Assembly (NCBI GenBank): GCA_947044405.1
Contig: CAMRHE010001106.1
Coordinates: forward strand, 62,001 to 126,000
Direction: 5' to 3'
Length of the DNA: 64,000 nucleotides
Source of the DNA: Leptodactylus fallax
Taxonomy: Eukaryota > Chordata > Amphibia > Anura > Leptodactylidae
Below, in pieces: positions 43,101 through 52,895 of this stretch. Numbering within the stretch: the first letter of the stretch is position 1; every line of letters starts with the position of its first letter. The notes under the pieces were generated by a model. That model ran no database searches and was not told where the DNA came from. It saw only the letters and a program-made list of their open reading frames with translations. A program made the position numbers and the translations under genes.

Positions 43101-44262
43101 AGGGAGGGGAGATTGAGGGTGAGTTGATCCAGAGGAAGGAGAAAAAAAATCCTTCCTGACCCCAAATACGGCGATCAGAACAAGTCCCAGGATCAAAAGC
43201 AAGTACTTAACCTATCTAGTGGTGAAAAAAGTATATTTTGTATATATTTTTACTAATACTATCCAATATGTAATATTTTAGCAAGATAATATAAAAGAAT
43301 AAGAAGAGATAAAAGCTATATATTTATTTTTATGTAATTTTTTTTACTACTCTATTATTTTATGAAGCTTTAATTATTTTTAAGCTAAATCTATTTATAT
43401 ATATTTATATTATGTTACATAAATGACTATTTCAATACTAAATACAAATTAAAGATATATTATATTAAACTTATTTTTTCTTATTTTTCTTATTTATGTT
43501 ATTACATAGTTTGTATTAAATATATATGTTATATTATTTCTATGAATACTTAGGTGATAAATAAAATTAAGTATAAGATACATCTATGTAAATATAAAGA
43601 TCTATGAATTAAACCTATTTGAGGCTCAGTTGATCCAGAGCAAGGTGAAAACCCCCTTGAGGAAAGAGCCAATTGTCCTCATGTAAGGGGGGGAAAATTC
43701 CTTCCTGACCCCAAATATGGTAGTCAGAAGAAGTCCCAGGATCAAAAGCCATTACCTTACCTATGATTTATTATAAAAGTTATTTTAAATCTATGGTAAA
43801 CTATTATTTCTAGTATACGGGGTGTATGTGGAAATTACAAAGCTAAATATAAAAGTAAACCTATTTATAGACTGTGTTGATCCAGAGGAAGGCAATAACC
43901 CCCTTGAGGAATAAGGGGGGAAAATTACTTCCTGACCCCAAATATGGTGATCAGAACAAGTCCCAGGATCAAACGCCAGTACCTAACCTACACTGTATCT
44001 AGTCTGGAATTTTTATGTTTTTGTATTTTTGATCATCTAATTTTTATGAAGCTAAACCTATTTTTCTATATTTATTTTATGTTAATAATTGCTTATAAAT
44101 TTTAACTATTTTTCATACTAAACCTATTTAAGGCTGAGTTGATCCAGAGGAAGGCAAAAACCTCCTTGAGGAATGAACCAATTGTCCTCAAGGGGAAAAA
44201 TTCCTTCCTGACCCCAAATATGGCGATCAGAACAAGTCCCAGGATCAAAGCCGATATCTACA
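43100..44262. repeat. Tandem array with period near 250 bp
   Basis: GTTGATCCAGAG(G/C)AAGG recurs at about 43123, 43628, 43876 and 44137 (intervals about 505, 248 and 261). Each is followed by CCTTCCTGACCCCAAATA and CAAGTCCCAGGATCAAA, with very AT-rich DNA between. A fifth unit near 43375 seems to have lost its core. The core word is familiar from dispersed vertebrate repeats; the tandem arrangement is seen here. Confidence 0.7.
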
Positions 44263-44410
44263 TCTAACTGTTCTATCTATATGTCTGTGACTATACTTGT
44301 ATCTATCTATACTCTATGTCTACATTTGTACCTAAGTGTCTATACTTCTATCTATTTATGTGTCTGTGTGCCTATACTTATCTAGGTGTATGTAATGTTA
44401 TATAACTTAC

Positions 44411-44660
44411 CAGGCCTGTGCTGTGATGGGATCCGTGCACAGGCCACTCCTGGTTCTCTGGAGATTCTTCAGGAGGTTGTGATGTCTGAAGCCAGCCAGA
44501 TCTTGAAGGATGCCATGTCAAGGTGTGGGCAACAACTTGGTGGTAAATCTGCAGCATTGAGATGGTGGAGAGAGGATGTTGTAGGCAGCCGAGGTGTCAT
44601 CCAGCAGTAGAGGTATGGGTCAGGAGGCACAGCGTTCTGGGCATTAGGCATGGGCTGATC
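44411..44660 (-). other. Candidate minus-strand exon with canonical splice sites
   Basis: Acceptor gtcttgcag and donor ctg|gtaagt bound 250 nt, 0.6 kb downstream of the kinase stop. One frame is open from MQDQPMPNAQNAVPPDP for most of the exon, but it resembles nothing I know. It could be a 3' untranslated exon of the kinase gene, part of another gene or chance. Confidence 0.3.
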
Positions 44661-45248
44661 CTGCAAGACACAAGAGGGAATTGTTAGTTTTACCTATTAT
44701 GGAGTATAGACAAGTTGGAAACTGTAACAAAGTGACTTATATCCTGAATGGATAGTGTGAATTTCTACAAAAGCTCCACAGATATCTTACAATGGGTCTA
44801 TATTACAAATATTACAAATCTGACAGCCAAAATGGAGGATGTATTAGTTGTCAGATTTACCAATAGCAGATATACAGTGACTGAGAAGAGAATAACTCAA
44901 AGACTAGTTATTTTAGAGGAGATGTTCTTTTTTATAAACTTACTCCATTATGTGAAATGCATTTACAATGTATGGATAAAATGGAAGGAGTCCTGTGTAT
45001 ATAGGTATGTATGTATAGGTGTATAGATATGGATGTATACAGTAGGTGTGTGTAGGGGATACTCACCAGATGGTCGTGGATGCCTTCACAATCGAGATCT
45101 TTTCATCGTCCTTAGAAGAAGCAGAAACATAGTAAGGAGCAATGAGTATGAAGCCCAGGAGGGAGAAGACTATGGAGCGGACTACACCAGGAAACTCTCA
45201 TCATTACATGTAAGTACTAATGAACATCATCACTAGAGGAGGAGGATC

Positions 45249-45783
45249 TTACCGGGTCCAACTTGCTGACATGTAGTTGAATTCAGGCACGGGGTGAAGG
45301 GTCTGATCGTCCGGCCACGGCAGGTCTTCATTCTCCAGAACTGCTCTAAATGGAATAAATGGCGGCTGTGCTCTCCGCGTCTCCAGTTCCTCCCAGCAGA
45401 TGGTCTTGAAGAAGGGATGGTCTCTAATGTTGTTATTCACACCCTGACGCTTCTCAGGGTCTTTCCGCAGCAGTTCTTCGAGCAGATGTTTTAGTTCGGC
45501 ATCCAGCCAAGATGGAACCTCTGGCTTATCTTTGGTGATGTCGCCGTAAAAGTTAAATGGGAAGCATCCTGTTGACATTCTGGACACAACAATGCCCAGG
45601 CTCCACCAGTCCACTGCTGCGTCATATTCCTGTTTGAGAAGCACCTCAGGGGCCATATAACGGCGTGTGCCCGCCACTCCACGGATCTTATTGGAGGAGG
45701 TGACACCATCGCGGGCAATCCCCAGGTCAATGATGCGGATGTGACCATTCCCGTCCAGCATGATGTTTCCTGGCTTTATATCT
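45249..45783 (-). CDS. Kinase exon 4: catalytic loop to C-tail
   Basis: Acceptor cattacag. Reads DIKPGNIMLDGNGHIRIIDL, GTRRYMAPEVLLKQEYD, WWSLGIVVSRMSTGCFPF and, at the end, FNYMSASWTR then TAA (45251-45249). The stop lies inside a strong donor consensus (cg|gtaaga), so the exon may instead be spliced onward. A downstream exon at about 45110-45086 would add MKRSRL-type residues and end at TGA. Confidence 0.85.
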
Positions 45784-47821
45784 CTGTAATGAAAGAAGAC
45801 AAATGACATGTAAAGAAACAGAGAATGGCAAATTTATCCAGGGAGGCAGTGACAGAGGAGACATGTTATGTACTACAGCAAAACCAGCTATCTATCAGGA
45901 CTTTAGGAAAGCTGGGTATATTATATCCACCATTACAATGGAAATTTTAATTTCTATTTACCTGTGGATGATGTTGTGGCAATGGAGGAACTGGAGGCCA
46001 CATACCATCTCTGCTGTGTAGAATCTGAAAGACAGAGTGTAGTATCAATGACAAGAAATACTTTTCTGGCAATCCCCTAATGTCATGTTATTATCAAAGT
46101 GTCACCATCAGCAGAGAGGAGGCGCTGTGTATGGCCACCTGTATCCCCTCCAGTCTCTGCAGTCTTCTATACCTTTGCTCTCATGTCACCCTATACTTTC
46201 CACCCTTCAGTACATGTTCAGTCATTTTCCCATCTCCTGATATGTCATTTACTAACCTCACATTGTCGGTGTTCAGACTGCCGCACATTCTGATTAAATC
46301 CTCCAGGCTGCCGCCGGACAGATACTCCGTGATGAAATAACATCCATCCTGAGACTGGTGTGCGGCATATAGATGGCAGATAAATGGACAGTCTTGGGTC
46401 TTCAGGAGTATCTGCCGCTCTCTTAAAGCTGCTGTGTTGTGCCGTGTCTTGGCGACAACCTTGACGGCCACAAAGGTATTTCGGCCAGGTAATGATGCCA
46501 GGACCACCTGAAGAAAAAGAAGGAAAATTCATTAAAAGTGGTCACAGGGGAAGCTCTTATACATTTATTACATGCGGATTTATCTGCAGGGGTTTTTGAG
46601 TATTTTTCTGCCTGTGACAGGGGGGTGGACTGAGTGGTCGGTGATCCAGTGATCCAGACCCTACAGCAGAAGTGGGCAAATATAATGTGGTGTCTGTGCT
46701 TTTGAATTTTATGGGTATGACTATACAGAATATTTGCAAATATATACCAGACTCTTCAATCCCTGAGACCAGCACCCCATTACAGTGGATACCACTTTCT
46801 AGCAGACTAGACCTAATGTGGAGGCTTATTACACTACAGCAGAGATAGAACTTGAAGATCCAGAGTAAAATCTGGGCCCCCTCAGGGTCCAGGACCAGCA
46901 CCTACTGCTACTGCAGCACCCCCATAGCTACACCCCTGTTGTACAGCTCTATAGAAAGAGCTGCTGATACCGGTCACACATATAGATAGAAAGTTAGTGG
47001 ATGTTCTCAGCACTGGAGATATGATATATAAAGGAGTGGACCGGGAGCCATGACATTTCTGGACATCCTAGCATTCACACAATTGGAAGAAACTGCTGTT
47101 AGTCTCTGATATGCATTAATTGGCTGATAACAGGAAACAATAGCTTGTATTTAGTTGAACAGGAAATGAAAAACTAAATTGTTAAAGAGTTTGTTCCTTT
47201 ATGGACACTTATTCCCTATCTGTAAAGCACCCACAGCCCCATAGAAGGGAATGGAGCGCCCTTCACACAAGCGCACTTGCACTTTATTCACAAGGAGATC
47301 TTAGGGGGACTGTTGGTCCCCCATCCTCCTGATCACTGGGGGACACAGCAATCAGGCCACCTGCAATCGGTCACTTATCCCCTGTCCTGTGGATAGTGGC
47401 TAAGTGTCCATAACGGGTCAACCCCTTTAAGTTTTTTTTCCCTTTACCAAAAAATAAGAAGTCATAAAGCTTACTTTGCCAAAGCTGCCCCTACCCAACA
47501 CCTGATGGATGGTGAGACGACTGATGTAAAAGTCAGGGTAGGGGCTGGATGTTCCGGGGTCCTGGCTGCTGCCTGGTCTTGGCCGGTCATCCTCCAATAT
47601 TCTGGCCTCTCCTCCTCTCTTCTTCTTTATCTCCCTTGATCCAGTATCGCTGTCCTCTTCTCTCTTCCTCTTTCTATCCTCTCTTTTCTCATCCTCTCTC
47701 TTCTCTTCTCTCTTCTCATCCTCTCTCTCTCTTCTCTCTTCTCACCATCTCTCTTCACTTCATCTCTCTTCTCTCCTTCTCTCTTCCTATCACCTTCTCC
47801 TCTAAGTCCAGTGTTCGCCAT
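45249..47821 (-). CDS. PKC-delta-like Ser/Thr protein kinase (AGC group), N-terminus possibly frameshifted
   Basis: Four minus-strand exons (47475 and up, 46507-46257, 46024-45962, 45783-45249) join in frame through the whole kinase domain. Visible motifs are the P-loop GRGSFGKV, the catalytic Lys in FVAVKVVAK, the alpha-C Glu in RERQILL, IIHRDIKPGN, IRIIDLGIA (DLG in place of DFG), GTRRYMAPE and WWSLGIV. An AGC-type tail follows with RAQPPFIPF and FNYMS. The enzyme would phosphorylate Ser/Thr using ATP. From memory, frog genomes carry many such PKC-like kinases with a Lys/Arg/Glu-rich N-terminus. Here the candidate ATG (47821-47819) opens a frame that stops before the P-loop, so either one indel lies in the purine repeat or another start exists. 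It may be a pseudogene or a sequence error. Confidence 0.8.
45962..46024 (-). CDS. Kinase exon 3: helix E and start of catalytic loop
   Basis: Acceptor ctttcag, donor cag|gtaaat; 63 nt, phase 2 in and out. Reads FYTAEMVCGLQFLHCHNIIH, with the Arg of HRD split across the next intron. Confidence 0.9.
46257..46507 (-). CDS. Kinase exon 2: N-lobe
   Basis: Acceptor tcttcag, donor gag|gttagt; phase 0 in, phase 2 out, 251 nt. Encodes VVLASLPGRNTFVAVKVV, AALRERQILLKTQDCPFIC and YFITEYLSGGSLEDLIRM: beta-3 Lys, alpha-C Glu and hinge. Confidence 0.9.
46660..46940. mobile_element. hAT-like element remnant in kinase intron 1
   Basis: The right end, CATAGCTACACCCCTG, read on the minus strand as CAGGGGTGTAGCTATG, is a hAT-type terminus. 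The left end was not fixed. Confidence 0.45.
47190..47440. mobile_element. Fold-back MITE in kinase intron 1
   Basis: TATGGACACTTATTCCCTATC near 47201 pairs with CACTTATCCCCTG...AAGTGTCCATAA near the right end; it ends AACCCCTTTAA. Same family as 22205-22622. Confidence 0.55.
47475..47821 (-). CDS. Kinase exon 1: low-complexity Lys/Arg/Glu region and P-loop
   Basis: The exon ends GRGSFGK at donor aaa|gtaagc. The kinase frame reads back through SPYPDFYISRLTIHQVL, then an acidic/basic stretch (EEDSDTGSREIKKKRGGE) into AGA/GAG purine repeats, where it meets TGA without an ATG. A neighbouring frame starts with ATG at 47821 (MANTGLRGEGDRKREG...) and stays open through the repeat until TAA, just before the kinase-specific part. 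A one-base change in the repeat would connect the two. Confidence 0.6.
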
Positions 47822-49330
47822 TCTGTGAAGTTCTTCAGTAATCCTGAAGTCCAGTCTAATCGCTGCCGTCGACAGTTGAGACTAAATGACAGTTGGTCGT
47901 GTGCAGGTCACAAGATGCCAGAGGTCACAGAATCCTCAGGTGTCACCTGCCTGCCAGTACTCATGTACCAGCTCTGCCATATGTGATGTGGGCATCATGA
48001 CTGATAGTCTAGTGTCCAGAGGAATGGAGAACTTCATGGCTGCTTCTTCTACTGCTGTATTCTCTGTAGATGGGCAGGGGATGTGACTTTATGTCTAGGT
48101 TGTCAGTGGTGCCCATAATTCACCACAATCCCTGCTGGTATTGTAGAATAAGTGCAGTTGTGTAGAAATTGAATGATCCGGGTGAAGAAAAAATCCATAA
48201 ACTGTACCGCCCCCTAGTGACAGGAGGAAAAAAGCCTTGGGGGGGGCCGGGGGGGTTGGAAAGGGAGGGGGGGGGGCGTAGAAAAAAAAAAAAAAGGTAG
48301 AAGAAAAGATGGAAAGAAAGAAAAAAAAAAAAAAAAAAAAAATTTTTTTTTTGGTGGTGAAATTTTAGAAAAGGGAAAATTAAAAATAGTGTTTTTTTTT
48401 TTTAATCAGGGCTGGCGTTAGGGAGGGCCAGACTGGGCACTTGCCTAGAGCCCCCGTCCCCAAAGGGGCCTCCGGGATCCAGAGCTTGATTATCCCAGAG
48501 TCAGGTCCGGCCATTTCGATAACAGAAAGGTACCCAGCGTTATTTGCCGCAGGGCCCCTTTCCAATAGAAGCCTGTCCAAGAAAGGTCAGTAAAAATAAC
48601 AAACATTTTTACTCACTACACTTCCGGCATCATCTTCTGGCCTTTAGGTGGTGTCACATGTCTGGCCTCAGCGGTGACGTTCGTAACGTAGCCGCAGACG
48701 TGAAGAGGAAGCCGGGGGGGGAGGGGCAGCCGGCCCCGCAGAGGCAAGGCAAAGAGAGTATAACTCACCCCCTGAAGAGCCCAGAGTATAATAATAGCCG
48801 GCAGGGAGCTGCGGGGCCCAGGAGCATTTGGGGGGCCCGGAGAGTATATAAGTATTGCACTGGGCCCACGTGTAACATTATACAGGGGGGCCGGGGAAAT
48901 ATTTCCTGCCCTTTGGAGAGGCCCTGGGGAGTATTTACTGTGTGGAGGCAAAGTGGAGTATAACTCACCTCTGAAGAGACCCCTGTGGAGTATATCCAGG
49001 GGGGCCGGGGGGGATATTATACTGGGGGGGGCAACGAAGGGGGGGGTTGGGGGGGGGGCCGGGGGGGGGATAAAACGGGGGGGGGGGGGGGGGGGGATAA
49101 TAGCACTGTGTGGAGTGTTATATACCATGTGGGGCCACTATGGGGGGTTAGGGGAGCATTTTATATGTGGCGTGTGGGGCTCAGGGTGTAGCATTTTATG
49201 CTGTGAAGGGCACTGTGGAGCATTATATACCATGTGGATAAATATACTTTGTCGGGGGGGGCTCAAAATTCCTGGTGGCAGCCCTGTGTGCCATATCTAC
49301 ATCACAGCTCCCTCACTATAGTCTTGCACA
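47822..49330. other. Upstream of kinase: poly(A) tract, G-run block and hAT-derived DNA
   Basis: No promoter could be assigned with confidence. A-rich DNA at 48280-48340 and long G-runs at 48240-48275 and 49000-49097 flank hAT-type repeat (CAGAGTATAATAATAG words). Open frames of up to 170 codons here are proline/glycine by-products of the G-runs. Confidence 0.5.
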
Positions 49331-49574
49331 TACGTGTAGTGCTCCATGGTCGTGTCATTCCCTATACAGTATTGTGCATGAACTGGCCATGGAGATATTG
49401 GGGCATGCACAGTACTATGGGGGCTGACTATACTGGGAACATACTCAGTAATGCCAGATAGTCAGCACATAGGTAAGATTTCAGTGAAGGAGCTGTGGTG
49501 TAGGCTATTATCAGGAAGCTAATTTTAATTCATTTTATTTCTCATTAATGTACACTTAGCACCCCATCTTGACA

Positions 49575-49895
49575 GAAAAAAAACAGAAATGTAGATATTT
49601 TTGAAAATTTAATAAAAAAGAAAAACTGAAATATCACATGGTCATAAGTATTCAGACCCTTTGCTCAGTATTGAGTAGAAGCCCCTTCCTTTTAAGCTAG
49701 TACAGCCATGAGTCTTCTTGGGAATGATGTAACAAGTTTTTCACATCTGGATTTGGGGATCCTCTGCCATTCTTCCTTGCAGATCCTCTCCAGTTCTGTC
49801 AGGTTGGATGGTGAACGTTGGTGGACAGCCATTTTCAGGTCTCTCCAGAGATGTTTAATTGGGTTGAGGTCAGGGCGGGCTGGGCCAGTCAAGAA
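49575..49895 (-). pseudogene. Tc1-like transposase C-terminal fragment
   Basis: The minus strand reads DLNPIKHLWRDLKMAVHQRS, PSNLTELERICKEEWQRIP and RCEKLVTSFPRRLMAVLA, the end of a Tc1-type transposase. The homology stops near 49890, and the 3' inverted repeat (GGGTCTGAATACTTATGACC on the minus strand) follows. Confidence 0.8.
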
Positions 49896-52895
49896 TGGTG
49901 TTGTTTGTATATCAGCATTTGGGGCCCCACTTTTAATTTTGCCCAGGGCCACACTTTGTCTAAAACCAGCCCTGCTACAGATAAATATAATGAAGAGTCT
50001 GGTTTCATGGGTTACTAGGAATGACGCCACCCTATTAACCCTTTAATTCTACAGCAGAACAAGGACACAATGGATATAATATCCAAAAAAACATCAACTG
50101 AGAACCATTATATGAAACCAAAGAAAATAACATAAAAAGCATATAAAAAACAACAACAATGTCTGTGTGTTTCCCATAAAAAGATTTTGAAATTTATATC
50201 TTAATATTAGAAAATAAAACACATAATGTGGTCACATACCTTCTTCTAGAGATTATACCCCAATGATAGTCCAGAACAAAAAGACAGGAGGACGATGTTT
50301 TCACTGAATAATAGGTCATGAGGATACTGTTATTACTCTATCTGTACCAGAAGTAACAGGAATAACATGAAACCGTGCCGGAAATAAGCTCAGTCACCTG
50401 AACTTGTAGTATGGATACTATGTTTCCACCAAACCTGGTCATACGGTATTGCTCATGTGACTGGTCATGTGATATGACTAAAGTAAAGCCTGCAAATTAA
50501 AAAAAAGCTGGCAATGTATGTACCTATTCACATAGGCAATATCTTTGCATCAAATTTGGTCAAATGACTAGAATATTGTTCACATAACCATCATAATGCC
50601 AGTGTAGCAGGCCAAATTACCCCCCTCCCAAAATTAGCCTGGGTATAGTTTGGCCCGGGGCAATGTACACCCCGGGGATTAACTGTCCTAGGCCAAACTA
50701 TACCCCCAGGTGTAAAATAGCCTAAAACTGTACCCCTCCAGGCCAGAATATACCCATCTAGCATGGAACCCGGGTATAGTCTGGCCCAGGCCACAGTATA
50801 CTTCTGGGGATAAACTTTTTACCTGGGGGTGTAAAATAGCCTAGGCCATACTATATCCCTCCAGGCCATAATGTTATCACTTCACTGGTTCTCTCACCCT
50901 GTCTCTAATTTGTTGAAAAGTGTGCAGATTTTTTTTTTTTTTATCATAGTCAGACACACAGCTACTTCCTCTTGTTGGAAAATACAGTACAGTGTTTACA
51001 TTGAACTGACAGTAGATGGCGCTGTCCCAACAGTGCATAGTAACTTTTTATGTAGGTTTCTCTCTGCTCTCTATGACTTTTTCCAATTTTGACAACCATG
51101 GAGGACCAACTGTACGACCAGCTTTTGAGATTCTACATGGCAACACAACAAAAGTGCCCCCAGTGGATCTACCATCTACCTCCAGAGAAACGTGTAAATG
51201 CCAAGTCCCAGTTCAGACAAACAGCTAAGCCATATCGAGCAGACGGAGGGATTCTTTACCATGGGGAAAAGAAGGTTCTCACTAAAAGCTGACTGCCAAA
51301 TATCCTGAAGGCCTGTCATGATAACCCAATTTCTGGTGGCCATTTTGGCAGAGATAAAACAGTAACCAAAATCTCTGACCATTATTACTGGAAGGGAATG
51401 AAGAACGACGTTCACCAACATGTCAAAGCCTGTCAAAAATTTCTTGTCGGAAATCCTAAAATCAGCAAGGAAGCTCCGACACTCAACAGTATACCAGTGT
51501 CTGGAAAAGTATGGAACCTAGTCGGGATTGATATGATCGGTCTTCTTCAGAAAATATGAAATGGCAACAAATATATAGTCGCTGCCACTGATCATTTCTC
51601 CACGTGGACTGAAGCAACAGCTGTCCCACATAAGGGTGCCAAGTCAATAGCAATTATTTTGTACTCAGTTATTTGCCGCCTTGGCTATATGGACATTCTT
51701 ATTAGTTACCAGGGCTGAGAGTTTGTGAATTCAATCATCGACAACCTGATGGAGCATTTTCAAACAGATCACCGCATTTCATCTGCCTACCACCCACAGA
51801 AATATGGTCAGCGGGAACGTGACAATAAAACACTCAAAGCATCTCTTAGTAAGCTTGTCAATGACCAAGGAAACAACTGGGATCAGTTCTTCCCTGGTGT
51901 TCTGTTTCACACATCTGTGCATGCCTCAACCAAGTGCACTCCATTTGAGGTCATATATGGACAGAAGGCCAAGCTTCCTTTGGACCTCAATCCCTCAGAG
52001 AATGACACTGTGGACCCCATGCCCATTTGAGATGATGCCAACCCTGATGTGCTAAATACACAGACAAACAATCTTAAAAAGCTCAGTTCCACAGTCAGTA
52101 TGAACATCCACTCGGCCCAGGAACACCAGAAGCATGCCTTTGATTGACGACACAAATAAATCACTGCTGGTACCATCGTTAATATCAAGAATCAGAACTG
52201 TATTCTTCTCTTGGGTTTGTACCCTGGATTGTACCCTATTTAGTTGTGGAATCCTTGACCAAGCGACAAGTAAAACTTAAGAACAATAAGACTGGCAAGA
52301 CAATGAGCAACACCTACCATGCCAGCAACCTTAAGATTTACCAGGATGAAGAGACTTCTCCACCACCCCAGTCCCATGATGAATATCCCAGTGACTCTTC
52401 CACACAGAAACACAAGCAAACTAAGACTTTAATCCCACTACCAAGTTCAGGAAGGAAGTATCTTAGCACCACTCTTGGCCTTTTGTTTGGTAGGGTTGTA
52501 TACTATGGATGCCCAAGGGACCTTGGACAACCACGATGTACATATAAAACCAAAAGTGATGGGAGCTGCTACCCGGGCCATCAGTTACATCCTGACAGGA
52601 ACAGAGGACAACCACTCCCTCTCAGAGATAAAGTCATCCACCATATGAGAACTGACTTGGCAAAAAACTACAGGACTACTTGAACCAAAATTTGAATGAA
52701 TATGTGAACATCTCTTGGAATGTCTCATGATGGAGTCTGGGCAACTGATGCAGAGATCATGGCCTCAGCCAATCTATTGAATTGCGACACATCATCTACA
52801 CGAACGCGGTGACTCCATGGATTGGTTGACAATCCTGCAAGCTTCAGTCTGCAGTCAATAACAGAACATGCAGTTTATCTGGAGAATAAGCCTGA

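Noticed and set aside
48616..49128. 170-codon proline-rich minus-strand open frame
   Set aside because: It arises from long G-runs; no start context, splice signals or family likeness.
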